Assembly (NCBI RefSeq): GCF_016618195.1
Contig: NZ_CP067099.1
Span: 1,798,001 to 1,862,000 of the forward strand
DNA from: Providencia manganoxydans
GTDB lineage: Bacteria > Pseudomonadota > Gammaproteobacteria > Enterobacterales > Enterobacteriaceae
Reading direction: 5' to 3'
Length of the DNA: 64,000 nucleotides
The translations under genes were made by a program, and so were the position numbers. The first letter of the stretch is position 1; each line of letters starts with the position of its first letter. This document shows positions 10,416 to 19,510 of this stretch, piece by piece. Under the pieces are notes generated by a model. The model was given only the letters and a program-made list of their open reading frames with translations. It searched no databases and had not been told where the DNA came from.

Positions 10416-10554
10416 ATACTCGTTATCATTCGATTTATAGCATATTGCGTTGAAGTATAGTGACTATACTCAACGCAATAGTCATATACTGCTGTAGGCC
10501 CTTGGCGACGAATTGATTTGTCGTCTAGTTGTATTTCGAATTATTTAGAGTATA
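10416..10554 (+). repeat. ERIC-family repeat, about 139 bp
   Basis: The right end (TCGAATTATTTAGAGTATA) is near consensus and the left end (ATACTCGTTATC) is diverged. The middle retains CTGTAGGCCC and GGCGACGAATTGATTTGTCG, matching other copies. It fills the dedD-cvpA gap upstream of the PurR box. Confidence 0.7.
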
Positions 10555-10640
10555 AAAATTTGAGTTTTTAACCAATTGTAGCGGCGAATATGAATTTTTC
10601 TTTTCGCCGTTGGTTTTTTTAAATTGTATGTAAATTGGTT

Positions 10641-10656
10641 ACGCAAACGTTTTCGT
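10641..10656 (+). promoter_or_regulatory. PurR operator of cvpA-purF
   Basis: ACGCAAACGTTTTCGT matches the 16-bp PurR consensus, with the conserved central CAAACG. It lies 56 bp before the cvpA start and just upstream of a TAGAAT sequence (10664-10669) usable as a -10 box, the position of the purine repressor site in the E. coli cvpA-purF promoter. Repression by PurR with hypoxanthine or guanine is expected. Confidence 0.9.
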
Positions 10657-10711
10657 TTTCTGTTAGAATGCACTCCAGCCACTGCCGTGGGTGCGAATTT
10701 TGGAATGAAAT

Positions 10712-11215
10712 ATGGTCTGGTTAGATTATGCAATTATTGCCATCATTGGCTTCTCGGCACTGGTAAGCCTGATCCGAGGGTTTGTTCGCGAGGCTTTATC
10801 ACTGATAACATGGGGCTGTGCATTCTTTGTTGCTAGTACATTTTATCCTTACTTAGCACAGTATTTTACGCGCTTTGAGGACATACTAGTCAGAAATGGT
10901 ATTGCTATTGCTGCATTATTTATTGCGACATTAATTGTCGGTGCAGTTGTTAACTATGTGATTAGTTCTCTGGTTCAAAAAACTGGCTTATCGGGCACAG
11001 ATCGTGTTCTGGGGATCTGCTTCGGTGCGTTGCGTGGTGTGTTAATTGTATCTGCGTTATTATTTTTTCTTGATACCTTTACACCACTTCCTCAAAGTGA
11101 GGATTGGCAACGTTCGGAACTTATTCCGCAGTTCAGTCATATAATCAGGTGGTTCTTTGACTACCTGCAAAATGCGTCAAGTTTCCTACCGGAGAATATT
11201 TCTCCGTCTGGCTGA
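10712..11215 (+). CDS. cvpA: CvpA-family inner membrane protein
   Basis: CvpA is a small inner membrane protein required for colicin V production and envelope homeostasis in E. coli; its molecular activity is not settled. The 167-residue product has four predicted transmembrane segments and the family features [14 protein letters not shown] and [17 protein letters not shown]. It is cotranscribed with purF, which begins 14 bp downstream, under the PurR box. Confidence 0.94.
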   Translation: MVWLDYAIIAIIGFSALVSLIRGFVREALSLITWGCAFFVASTFYPYLAQYFTRFEDILVRNGIAIAALFIATLIVGAVVNYVISSLVQKTGLSGTDRVLGICFGALRGVLIVSALLFFLDTFTPLPQSEDWQRSELIPQFSHIIRWFFDYLQNASSFLPENISPSG

Positions 11216-11229
11216 TGAGGAAAGACTAA

Positions 11230-12747
11230 ATGTGCGGTATTGTCGGTATCGCCGGTGTATCACCGGTCAACCAATCTATTTATGATGCTTTAACTGTGCT
11301 TCAGCACCGTGGGCAAGATGCAGCAGGGATTGCTACCATTGATGGCAAAAATAATATTCGTTTACGTAAAGCGAATGGCCTCGTAAAAGATGTTTTTGAA
11401 ACACGGCATATGCTCCGACTGCAAGGTTGCATGGGAATTGGCCATGTACGTTATCCAACTGCGGGAAGTTCAAGCGCATCAGAAGCACAGCCCTTCTATG
11501 TGAACTCGCCTTTTGGTATCACCCTTGCTCACAATGGTAATCTGACAAATGCGCATGAACTGACGCGTCGTTTATTTGAAACAGCTCGCCGTCATGTGAA
11601 TACCACCTCGGACTCTGAAATTTTATTAAATATATTGGCTTATGAGTTAGACCGTTTTGATCACTTTCCACTTGAGCCAGACAATGTATTTACTGCTGTT
11701 GCTGCCATGCATAAAAGATTGCGTGGGGCATATGCATGTGTGGCCTTGATTATTGGTCATGGCATGTTGGCATTTCGTGATCCTCACGGTATCCGTCCAT
11801 TAGTATTAGGTCGTCGGGTACTGGAAAATGGGGCTGAAGAGTACATGGTAGCTTCAGAAAGTGTTGCATTGGACACACTAGGCTTTGAGTTTTTACGTGA
11901 CGTTGCACCCGGAGAAGCGGTTTATGTGACCGAGAAAGGTCAACTGTATACACGCCAATGCGCCGAGAACCCACAATTAACGCCATGCTTATTTGAGTAT
12001 GTTTATTTTGCTCGCCCAGACTCTTTTATCGATAAAATATCAGTGTATAACGCAAGATTGCGTATGGGGCAAAAATTAGGCGCTAAAATTGCTCGTGAGT
12101 GGGAAGACTTACATATCGATGTGGTGATCCCAATACCTGAAACATCTTGTGATATCGCTTTAGAAATCGCGCATATTTTAGATAAGCCATACCGCCAAGG
12201 TTTTGTGAAAAATCGTTATGTTGGCCGCACATTTATTATGCCAGGGCAACAAGAGCGTCGTAAATCAGTTCGCCGTAAGCTGAATGCTAACCGTGCGGAA
12301 TTTCGTGATAAAAACGTATTATTGATTGATGATTCAATTGTACGTGGTACCACCTCAGAACAGATTGTTGAACTGGCGCGTGAAGCAGGGGCAAAAAATG
12401 TTTATTTTGCATCTGCGGCACCTGAAGTTCGCTTCCCGAATGTGTACGGTATTGATATGCCAAACGCCAATGAATTGATCGCACATGGTCGTGAAGTTGA
12501 TGAAATCCGTAAGCTCATTGGTGCTGATGGTTTGATTTTCCAAGATCTCAGTGATTTGGTCGACGCTGTTCGTGAAGAGAATGCGGAAATCAGTGAGTTT
12601 GAATGTTCAGTGTTTGATGGTATTTATGTCACAAAAGATATCGATCAAACCTACTTAGATTATTTAGAGAATCTACGTAGAGATGATGAGCTAAAAATTA
12701 AAGATCAAAATGAGATTGAGAACCTAGAGATTTATAACGAAGGTTAA
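11230..12747 (+). CDS. purF: Amidophosphoribosyltransferase (glutamine PRPP amidotransferase)
   Basis: PurF makes 5-phosphoribosylamine from PRPP and glutamine, the first committed step of de novo purine synthesis. The 505-residue protein begins MCGIVGIAG, and Cys2 becomes the N-terminal nucleophile after methionine removal. The glutaminase domain spans about 1-235 with HRGQD (26-30) and HNGNL (101-105). The phosphoribosyltransferase domain follows, with the PRPP loop [13 protein letters not shown] at 363-375. It is second in the PurR-controlled cvpA-purF unit and is followed by a terminator. Confidence 0.98.
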   Translation: MCGIVGIAGVSPVNQSIYDALTVLQHRGQDAAGIATIDGKNNIRLRKANGLVKDVFETRHMLRLQGCMGIGHVRYPTAGSSSASEAQPFYVNSPFGITLAHNGNLTNAHELTRRLFETARRHVNTTSDSEILLNILAYELDRFDHFPLEPDNVFTAVAAMHKRLRGAYACVALIIGHGMLAFRDPHGIRPLVLGRRVLENGAEEYMVASESVALDTLGFEFLRDVAPGEAVYVTEKGQLYTRQCAENPQLTPCLFEYVYFARPDSFIDKISVYNARLRMGQKLGAKIAREWEDLHIDVVIPIPETSCDIALEIAHILDKPYRQGFVKNRYVGRTFIMPGQQERRKSVRRKLNANRAEFRDKNVLLIDDSIVRGTTSEQIVELAREAGAKNVYFASAAPEVRFPNVYGIDMPNANELIAHGREVDEIRKLIGADGLIFQDLSDLVDAVREENAEISEFECSVFDGIYVTKDIDQTYLDYLENLRRDDELKIKDQNEIENLEIYNEG

Positions 12748-12768
12748 TCATTTTTGATTTAAGAAGAA

Positions 12769-12807
12769 AACCAGCCTATGGGAAATTCCATTTTAGGTTG
12801 GTTTTTT
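12769..12807 (+). terminator. Rho-independent terminator after purF
   Basis: A 10-bp stem (AACCAGCCTA with TAGGTTGGTT, one G-T pair) is followed by six T. It lies 22 bp after the purF stop codon. Confidence 0.85.
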
Positions 12808-13025
12808 ATTAGATAAGGTTTATATCTTGTTCAGCGAGCCGTAGCTTAAAAGTTACTCCTAAACATAAAACAATCTCTATTATTTAATTTAATACTACTG
12901 AAAATTTCGATATTCTGAAAAGTTAACATCTTTGATTTTGGCGATCTAACCGGTAGATTTGAAGGTTTTTAATCACAATAGCTGTTATGATTAGCGCTGG
13001 ATATATTCGTTGGAAAGAGGGTGGC

Positions 13026-13598
13026 ATGAAAAAGCTAATCATTGGTTTAACTGGTGCGAGTGGTGCCATTTATGGCATTAGGCTATTAGAAGTTTTAAAA
13101 CCAGTGGATCATGTGGAAACACATCTTGTGATGAGTGCGGCTGCTCGCCAGACATTATCGTTAGAAACTGACTACACAGTAAAAGATATCCAACAGCTGG
13201 CTGATCATAATTATGATAGCCGTGATATCGCGGCTGCGATTTCATCAGGTTCATTTCGTACAGCGGGCATGGTGATCATGCCATGTACCATGAAAACACT
13301 GTCGGGCATTGTACATAGCTATACTGATACGTTAGTCACGCGCGCAGCAGATGTGGTATTAAAAGAAGGCAAAAAATTAGTGTTAGGCGTACGTGAAACC
13401 CCATTACATCTCGGCCATCTGCGTTTACTGGTACAAGCAGCCGAAATGGGCGCGGTGATCATGCCTCCAATGCCGGCTTTTTATCATCAACCCCAAACAA
13501 TTCAAGATATTGTTGATCAAACAGTAAATCGAATTCTAGATCAATTTGATATTCAATTAGAACAAGATCTCTTTACCCGTTGGCAAGGTAGTAAATAA
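13026..13598 (+). CDS. ubiX: Flavin prenyltransferase UbiX
   Basis: UbiX attaches a dimethylallyl group to FMN, making the prenylated flavin that UbiD needs in ubiquinone synthesis. The 190-residue protein has the flavin-binding GLTGASGAIYG at 5-15 and the conserved MPCTMKTLSGI and MPPMPAFYH motifs. I use ATG 13026 rather than the in-frame ATG 12987 because it gives the family's usual start (MKKLIIGLTG) and has AGAGGGTGG just upstream. It is transcribed on its own after the purF terminator. Confidence 0.95.
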   Translation: MKKLIIGLTGASGAIYGIRLLEVLKPVDHVETHLVMSAAARQTLSLETDYTVKDIQQLADHNYDSRDIAAAISSGSFRTAGMVIMPCTMKTLSGIVHSYTDTLVTRAADVVLKEGKKLVLGVRETPLHLGHLRLLVQAAEMGAVIMPPMPAFYHQPQTIQDIVDQTVNRILDQFDIQLEQDLFTRWQGSK

Positions 13599-13607
13599 TA
13601 AGTTTTA

Positions 13608-13635
13608 AGGCTGAATTTGATTATATTATTCAGCC
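13608..13635. terminator. Convergent hairpin between ubiX and yfcH
   Basis: A perfect 9-bp stem (AGGCTGAAT with ATTCAGCCT) with a 10-nt loop lies between the convergent stop codons. The flanks are T/A-rich rather than clean T runs, so the call is moderate. Confidence 0.5.
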
Positions 13636-13656
13636 TAATAATATAAATCTTATTTT

Positions 13657-14559
13657 TTATTGTGTTTTAAATAAATCCTCTAAAGCAATTTTCAATTCAA
13701 TATATTCAAATTGAAAGCCCGCTTCTTCTAAGCGCTTAGGAATAGCTTGTTGACCGCCAAGAACTAATGCAGCAGCTTCACCCAGAATGGCTTTAATGGC
13801 AAAGGCAGGAGTACGAATAAACGCAGGACGGTTAATAACTTCGCCTAAAATAGCTGAAAATTGATCATTATGAACGGGATAAGGGGCTGTCATATTAAAT
13901 GGCCCTGATAATGAATGATTATCGAGTAAAAAGCAGATTGCATTTACCATATCATCGATATGGATCCATGGCATAAACTGTTTTCCATGACCAATAGGAC
14001 CACCAGCGCCCATTTTAAAAATAGGGAGGACTTTTGCCAATGCTCCACCATTTAATGACATGACGACCCCAGTACGTAATATGCATACCCGTGTTGCTGG
14101 TGATTCGGCATTTTGAGCAAGCGCTTCCCAATGTTGACATAAATAATGGGTAAATTCGTCGTGGGGTTGTTCAAATTCATCTACAACCGCTTGCCCTTGA
14201 TCGCCATAATAACCGACAGCGGAGCCGGATAAAAAAGTATGTGGTGGTGTATCACTGGCTGCAATTAATTCCGTTAAGCGTTGAGTTATTACCCAGCGGC
14301 TTTCACATAAGATTTTTTTCTGTTCATCGCTCCAGCGTTTTTCGGCGATAGGCTCTCCTGCAAGGTTAATTACCGCATCAAATTGATTAAGGTTTTGCTT
14401 ATCTTGAAGAGAAGTCCAACATTCAACAGCTTTACAGAAATGACTGTAAACTTTTTGTGGAGAGCGGCTTAGTACAGTTACTTTATCTGAACGCGCAACA
14501 AGTCGTTGCACGAGGGGTGTACCAATTAACCCTGTACCGCCAGTAATAAGTATCCGCAT
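13657..14559 (-). CDS. yfcH: TIGR01777-type NAD(P)-dependent epimerase/SDR39U1 protein YfcH
   Basis: The 300-residue protein is an atypical short-chain dehydrogenase with the N-terminal nucleotide motif GGTGLIG (7-13), INLAGEPIAEKRW, and the YxxxK-like SGSAVGYYGDQG segment typical of the family (E. coli YfcH, human SDR39U1). A C-terminal DUF1731-type region follows (about 245-295), including QQAIPKRLEEAGFQFEY. The substrate is unknown. The start ATG follows CAGGAGG, a strong ribosome-binding site. It is convergent with ubiX. Confidence 0.9.
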   Translation of the reverse strand: MRILITGGTGLIGTPLVQRLVARSDKVTVLSRSPQKVYSHFCKAVECWTSLQDKQNLNQFDAVINLAGEPIAEKRWSDEQKKILCESRWVITQRLTELIAASDTPPHTFLSGSAVGYYGDQGQAVVDEFEQPHDEFTHYLCQHWEALAQNAESPATRVCILRTGVVMSLNGGALAKVLPIFKMGAGGPIGHGKQFMPWIHIDDMVNAICFLLDNHSLSGPFNMTAPYPVHNDQFSAILGEVINRPAFIRTPAFAIKAILGEAAALVLGGQQAIPKRLEEAGFQFEYIELKIALEDLFKTQ

Positions 14560-14910
14560 AATCGCCTCCTGTGAAAAATGGGACTAATATCGAGCCTATT
14601 TGTGCTAACTATAGCAGTTGCTTCATAAATTTGCTGAGGCTGTTAACAATTTTGTGAAAATAATTTCATAAGGAAATGAGAAATGTCGATTAATTCGTCA
14701 ATAGTACGGAATAAACACTCAAATTTATTGGTGTTTGCTTGCAAGGGAGCAATGAAAAGAATACCTTGTTATGTGCTCGGCATACATCGAGTTGTAGTGT
14801 TGTTGAATGTTGAGTTATATCGGAGAGATAGACTGTTTGCTTGACCGTTTTCGGTAAAGTTCTATGGCATAACAACTGTACTTAACAGGCTGATAAAAAA
14901 GGTTTTAAGG
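14560..14910. other. Intergenic region between yfcH and yfcD
   Basis: This 351-bp gap holds the divergent promoters of yfcH and yfcD. No gene of convincing length was found. A TTGACC at about 14841 followed by an AT-rich tract is a possible -35 box for yfcD. Confidence 0.4.
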
Positions 14911-15450
14911 ATGGATGAACAAACCGAAGTGGTTGAATGGGTTGATATTGTTGATGACAACAATGAGGTGATTGCCCAGGCAACTCGCAGACAAATGCGT
15001 GCAGAAAATCTACGTCATCGTGCGACCTACATTGTTGTCCATGATGGCATGGGAAAAATTTTGGTACAAAGGCGAACTGATATCAAAGATTTTTATCCAG
15101 GTTATTTGGATGCAACGGCAGGTGGAGTGGTAACTCAAGGCGAAAATATTCTTGATTCCGCAAAGCGTGAAGCACAAGAGGAGCTTGGGGTTTCTGGAGT
15201 ACCATTTGCTGAGCATGGCTTATTTTATTACGAAGGTGAGAACTGTCGTATTTGGGGCGGTTTGTTTAGTTGTGTTAGTCATGGCCCATTTGCTTTACAG
15301 GAATCTGAAATTGTTGAAGTCAGTTGGTTAACACCTGATGAAATTAGCGCGCGTTGTGATGAGTTCACTCCAGATTCACTGAAAGCACTCTCCTTATGGT
15401 TAACGCGTAATAATCAATTTGATAAAGCCATTTCTTGTGCTGATAGCTAG
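14911..15450 (+). CDS. yfcD: NUDIX hydrolase YfcD
   Basis: The 179-residue protein contains a complete Nudix box from Gly72 to Val94 (G-x5-E-x7-REAQEELGV) with the metal-binding glutamates at 87, 90 and 91. Family members hydrolyse nucleoside diphosphates linked to another group. The overall pattern, with an N-terminal [13 protein letters not shown] and [11 protein letters not shown] before the box, matches the E. coli YfcD subfamily, related to isopentenyl diphosphate isomerase-like Nudix proteins. The physiological substrate is not known. It is a single-gene unit with AAGG just before the ATG. Confidence 0.88.
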   Translation: MDEQTEVVEWVDIVDDNNEVIAQATRRQMRAENLRHRATYIVVHDGMGKILVQRRTDIKDFYPGYLDATAGGVVTQGENILDSAKREAQEELGVSGVPFAEHGLFYYEGENCRIWGGLFSCVSHGPFALQESEIVEVSWLTPDEISARCDEFTPDSLKALSLWLTRNNQFDKAISCADS

Positions 15451-15962
15451 AGGCGTTGATTTTGACGGTGAATTTTTATTCGAATTAACGGCCAACTAGG
15501 TAGGGTAGATGAGAGGTTCGTGGTCTACTGAATTTGGCGATAGCCTCTCAATATTGCCTCATATGAATGACGCATGTTTTAAGTGTACTGGTAGACTGAC
15601 ATGTAAGCATAATACTTAACTCGAACAATGGAGAGTTGAGTTGATCAAGATAATCATCGATTTTTTAACTTTTGTTTTATCTTTTTAGTTGTAAGGATCA
15701 GCAGCAAAGGTCAATCATCCTTACATATACTATCAATAATCCCTCCGCAGAAAGAGCTAAATATTAAAGTTATTTCAATCAGTTAACTGTCAGTATTGGC
15801 TTTTCAATTATGCTTCCACTTATTTCCTATATAGTATTATCTAGAATAATGTATAGCTATTAGTTATAAATGGTAGAAAGATTAATTGTTATATTCATCA
15901 CCCCGCAAAGCTTACTGAGTGGGGTGGTATTGATATTTAGACATCACCCGAGAAATTAAATA
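15451..15962. other. Intergenic region upstream of the M24 peptidase operon
   Basis: This 512-bp AT-rich gap has no convincing gene. It holds a widely spaced inverted repeat TGAGAGG (15510-15516) / CCTCTCA (15544-15550), and a GC-rich inverted repeat CACCCCGC / GTGGGGTG at about 15899-15926, 37 bp before the peptidase start, which could be an operator or attenuating hairpin. Confidence 0.4.
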
Positions 15963-17198
15963 ATGACAACATATAAAGATATCTCTTTTTTGAAAAAACA
16001 ACACCTTGAGAATGTCACAAAGAAAGCGCGTCAAATCATGGAACGTGATGATATCGAAGTGCTCATCGCAACAGTTGCTGATAACTTCTATCATCTAACA
16101 GGATTTGCGAGTTTCTTTATGTATACCTTTAGACAAACGGGTACAGCGATTGCCGTTATTTTTCGTGATCCTGCGATAAAATCACTGGTTATTATGAATG
16201 AATTTGAAGCGGCAAATTTGCAATTAGAAATGCCGAATGCACATATCGTAACTTTCCCTATTTGGGTTGATGTTGATGATCCGTACAACCCCGACCATGG
16301 CAAAGTGATAAAGCCACGACCGATTAATAGCCCAATTGAAGCTATCTTCAGCTTATTAAAAGACGCTCTAGCAGATGTTAAAGGGGATGGTAAACAGGTT
16401 GCTATCGAGTTAAATCAAATTAGCTACGCAGGCAAAGTGTGGTTAGACAAAGTGATCCCTGAACTCAATTTAGTGGATTCTGCGCCGTTATTTAATGAAT
16501 TGCGTATGATTAAAAGTGAGTGGGAAATAGTGCAGCTAAGAAAAAGTGCGGAAATTACCGAAGCAGGTATTCAAGCTGCAAGTGAGTTAATTAAAGTTGG
16601 GTGTACTTCAGCCGAGTTAACCGCAGCGTTTAAAGCGAAAGTTATGCAATATCCTGAAACGAACTATAGCCGTTTTAATTTGATCTCGGTAGGCAGTGAT
16701 TTTTCACCCAAAATGTTACCTGACAATATGCCAGCCAAAGAGGGTGATTTAATTAAGTTTGATTGTGGTGTTGATGTGGCTGGCTATGGCGCTGATATCG
16801 CTAGAACATTTGTGGTGGGTAAAGCAAATGACAAAGTTTCATCGCTTTATCAAACCATCCAGAAAGGGCATGAATATATGTTAAGCCGAGTTGCACCGGG
16901 AGTGCAATTAAGTGATGTCTTTAATGACACTATGGCATTAATTCGTAATTCTGGCTTGCCTCACTACAATCGTGGTCATTTAGGTCATGGTGACGGTGTT
17001 TTTACTGGGTTAGAGGAAGCCCCGTTTGTGAGTGCGGCGGCACAGGAAGTGTTTAAAGCGGGTATGGTAATAAGCCTTGAAACACCTTATTACGGCATTG
17101 GGGTTGGAAGTATTATGATCGAAGATATGTTGTTGATCACCGAGGATGGAGTCGAAATGCTGAGCCATCTACCACGAAATTTAGTTTCTCGTGGTTAA
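15963..17198 (+). CDS. M24-family metallopeptidase (Xaa-Pro aminopeptidase/creatinase type)
   Basis: The 411-residue protein has an N-terminal creatinase-type domain (about 15-180) and a C-terminal pita-bread catalytic domain. The full set of M24 metal ligands is present: Asp267, Asp278, His342, Glu373 and Glu387. It is therefore probably an active di-metal enzyme, either a proline-specific dipeptidase or aminopeptidase or an amidinohydrolase-like enzyme. It has no signal peptide, so it should act in the cytoplasm. An 18-bp gap leads into a DUF3311 gene and then a sodium symporter, suggesting that the transporter imports the substrate, perhaps a proline-containing peptide or modified amino acid. 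The exact substrate is inference only. Confidence 0.88.
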   Translation: MTTYKDISFLKKQHLENVTKKARQIMERDDIEVLIATVADNFYHLTGFASFFMYTFRQTGTAIAVIFRDPAIKSLVIMNEFEAANLQLEMPNAHIVTFPIWVDVDDPYNPDHGKVIKPRPINSPIEAIFSLLKDALADVKGDGKQVAIELNQISYAGKVWLDKVIPELNLVDSAPLFNELRMIKSEWEIVQLRKSAEITEAGIQAASELIKVGCTSAELTAAFKAKVMQYPETNYSRFNLISVGSDFSPKMLPDNMPAKEGDLIKFDCGVDVAGYGADIARTFVVGKANDKVSSLYQTIQKGHEYMLSRVAPGVQLSDVFNDTMALIRNSGLPHYNRGHLGHGDGVFTGLEEAPFVSAAAQEVFKAGMVISLETPYYGIGVGSIMIEDMLLITEDGVEMLSHLPRNLVSRG

Positions 17199-17216
17199 TC
17201 ATCAAGGAGCTTATCT

Positions 17217-17414
17217 ATGAAATGGTATCACTTTTTGGTCATCTTTCCTTTACTAGCGCTGACGGTAGGTATTTATTATGCCAATCGTGTAGAACCGTTT
17301 GTGATGGGACTGCCGTTTTTAATGTTTTGGATCGTTGCTTGGGTGGTTGTTAGTGCACTTATTATGCTGCTAATTAATGTATTAGACTCTAGACACAGTA
17401 AGGAAGAACAATGA
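17217..17414 (+). CDS. DUF3311 small membrane protein, symporter partner
   Basis: This 65-residue protein has two transmembrane helices (about 5-22 and 31-55). The NRVEPFVMGLPFLMFWIVAW core matches what I know of DUF3311, whose genes usually stand directly before a sodium:solute symporter gene. YhdT-PanF is an analogous pairing from another family. The stop codon overlaps the start of the symporter by 4 bases (ATGA), indicating coupled translation and probably a 1:1 complex. An AAGGAG ribosome-binding site precedes the ATG. Confidence 0.8.
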   Translation: MKWYHFLVIFPLLALTVGIYYANRVEPFVMGLPFLMFWIVAWVVVSALIMLLINVLDSRHSKEEQ

Positions 17415-18853
17415 GCTCAGCATTAGTTGTTATTACGCTGTTTTTCCTGTTTAGCATTTATCTTGCGCTTAGAGCCAAAAAAGGTAAAACCATGGATCAC
17501 GAAGGGTGGTCGGTGGGAGGGCGTAGTTATGGTGCGTTGTTGGTTTTTTTACTCAGTGCAGGCGAAATTTATACCACTTTTACCTTTTTAGGGGGAAGTG
17601 GTTGGGCATATGGTAAAGGACCCGCAATTCTATATACATTAGCCGTCAATGCATTTATGGGGATCTTTTTGTATTGGGTGCACCCACGAGTTTGGCGATT
17701 TGCTAAAGAAAATGATATCAGAACGATTTCAGATTTCTTTGGGGCGAAATACCATAGTCAAGGTTTAGCATTGTTAGTTAGTTTAATTTCAATTGCAGCA
17801 ATGGTACCTTTATTTGTCTTACAGCTTAAAGGGTTGGGGATCATTGTGTCTCAGGCCTCTTATGGCGCAATTCCTGCTGATATGGCGATTTGGATTGGGA
17901 TCATTGCTGTTACTTTGTTTGTGATGATTTCAGGTATTCATGGTTCTGCATGGACATCAGCGTTAAAAGATTTGATGATATTACTGGTAGTGTTATTTAT
18001 CGGTATTTATATTCCGCTGCATTATTATGGCAGTTTTGGTGATATGTTCCGTGCGATTGATACCGCAAGCCCCGGCTTTTTAACCTTTTCAGAAAAAGGG
18101 TTAAATATTCCTTGGTATATTTCCACTATCTTCTTATCGGTAGTTGCCTATTTTTGTTGGCCACATTATATGGCGGCGGTATTTACGGCAAAAAATGAAA
18201 AGTCATTGAAACGCAATAGTATTTTAATTCCTGCTTATAGTTTGATCATGTTATTTGCTTTCTTTGTGGGCTATGCTGCAATCCTACAAATACCTCATCT
18301 TGACGGCTCACAAGTTGATTTATCGTTATTTGAAATTTCTAAGGCGACTTTTTCACCCGTCATTGTCGGTTTAATTGGTGCCGCGGGAATGTTAACCGCA
18401 TTGGTTCCAGGTTCGATGTTGCTGCTGACAACATCGAATATGTTAGCGGGGGTGGTGCAAAAAGCGTTAAATGTCAGTGAAGAAAAACGCCAATCTGGTA
18501 TTTATGCACGCTTTATGGTGCCACTGGTTGCTTTAGTCAGTTTGTATTTTATTTTCCACAGTAATGATACTTTGGTAGCGATAATGCTACTTGGTGTCAA
18601 TATTGTTGCGCAGTTTTTCCCTGCGTTATTAATGAGTTTTAGAAAATATAATCCGATGTCAGCTGCTGGGGCGATCGCAGGCATTATTGCAGGCGTACTT
18701 TTCCTCGCTATCACTTATATTGAACATATCTCATTATCTCAATTATTCCCTTGGTTAAGCGAGGGACTTGAGTTTATGAATATCGGTATTGCTGCATTTA
18801 TATTAAATATACTTGTTGCTACGATTGTATCTTTATTTACTGTTAAAAAATAA
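17411..18853 (+). CDS. Sodium:solute symporter (SSS family)
   Basis: The 480-residue protein has about 13 transmembrane helices and the SSS-family layout, including the early GWSVGGRSYGALLVFLLSAGEIYTT region, in which TM1-2 residues build the sodium site. SSS transporters import solutes such as proline, pantothenate, acetate or sugars with Na+. It is the third gene of the peptidase-DUF3311-symporter operon and is followed by a terminator. The transported compound is probably the substrate of the M24 enzyme or a relative of it. Confidence 0.88.
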   Translation: MSSALVVITLFFLFSIYLALRAKKGKTMDHEGWSVGGRSYGALLVFLLSAGEIYTTFTFLGGSGWAYGKGPAILYTLAVNAFMGIFLYWVHPRVWRFAKENDIRTISDFFGAKYHSQGLALLVSLISIAAMVPLFVLQLKGLGIIVSQASYGAIPADMAIWIGIIAVTLFVMISGIHGSAWTSALKDLMILLVVLFIGIYIPLHYYGSFGDMFRAIDTASPGFLTFSEKGLNIPWYISTIFLSVVAYFCWPHYMAAVFTAKNEKSLKRNSILIPAYSLIMLFAFFVGYAAILQIPHLDGSQVDLSLFEISKATFSPVIVGLIGAAGMLTALVPGSMLLLTTSNMLAGVVQKALNVSEEKRQSGIYARFMVPLVALVSLYFIFHSNDTLVAIMLLGVNIVAQFFPALLMSFRKYNPMSAAGAIAGIIAGVLFLAITYIEHISLSQLFPWLSEGLEFMNIGIAAFILNILVATIVSLFTVKK

Positions 18854-18883
18854 CAGACAAAAATAAAATATTGTCTAAACACC

Positions 18884-18915
18884 AAAGCTAGGGGATATTT
18901 CTCCTAGCTTTTTAT
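18884..18915 (+). terminator. Rho-independent terminator of the peptidase-symporter operon
   Basis: A 9-bp stem (AAAGCTAGG with CCTAGCTTT) runs into a T-rich stretch. It starts 31 bp after the symporter stop codon. Confidence 0.8.
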
Positions 18916-19119
18916 TTATTAGCCGTAATGATTTTTCAATTAATATAGTCATAAATTGATGAGTGTCTCACCTTGCATTAAGTCTAAATACCAGCAATTA
19001 CTTTCCTTTCTATAAATAAAAATAACCTATTGAAATATTTAGCATTAATGACATTACACTTTATTGTTGTGTTATTTATGTAGCAAATCCGTCATGAATA
19101 AATATGAAGGTTAATGATA

Positions 19120-19135
19120 TGTGAAAACGATCACG
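19120..19135 (+). promoter_or_regulatory. Candidate CRP-binding site
   Basis: TGTGAAAACGATCACG matches the TGTGA-N6-TCACA consensus at 9 of 10 positions. A TAATAAT stretch about 30 bp downstream could serve as a -10 box at class II spacing. The only downstream gene is the MFS transporter, about 375 bp away, with an ERIC element in between. Confidence 0.5.
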
Positions 19136-19363
19136 GAATAATTTTTTTATAAGTAATAATTTTGAAATGCATGATTCATTTTGTGTGTTTCTAAATTTCA
19201 TCATAACAAGGCTAGTTATTTATACCTAATTATCTATTTTTATGATGACTTATTGAATTTTATATACAACACAGTGATAGCAAGCGTACTACACAACATT
19301 ACTAGATAAATAAAATAAATTTTAGATTATCTAAATATAGCCACTAATGAAACGTATTATTCA

Positions 19364-19489
19364 TATACTCGACTTACTTCAAGTTACAGTGTTGTTGACT
19401 ACAACCATTTGCACCAGTCATAAACGCTGTGGGCTCCTAGCGACGGATTGATTTGTTGTCTAGCAGCATCTCGGATTACTTAGAGTATA
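19364..19489 (+). repeat. ERIC-family repeat, 126 bp
   Basis: The left end is TATACTCGACTTACTTCAAG and the right end is CATCTCGGATTACTTAGAG plus TATA. The core GTGGGCTCCTAGCGACGGA matches the ERIC core region. It lies in the 5' region of the MFS gene. Confidence 0.8.
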
Positions 19490-19510
19490 TAATTATAATG
19501 GATATAAAAA

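Larger units (their letters stand above)
18916..19510. other. Long AT-rich leader region upstream of the MFS gene
   Basis: This 595-bp gap carries no convincing gene. It contains a CRP-like site (19120-19135) and an ERIC element (19364-19489) that ends 21 bp before the MFS start codon. Confidence 0.6.

Noticed and set aside
12987..13025. Upstream ATG extension of ubiX
   Set aside because: Would add 13 residues absent from the family; ATG 13026 has a strong ribosome-binding site.
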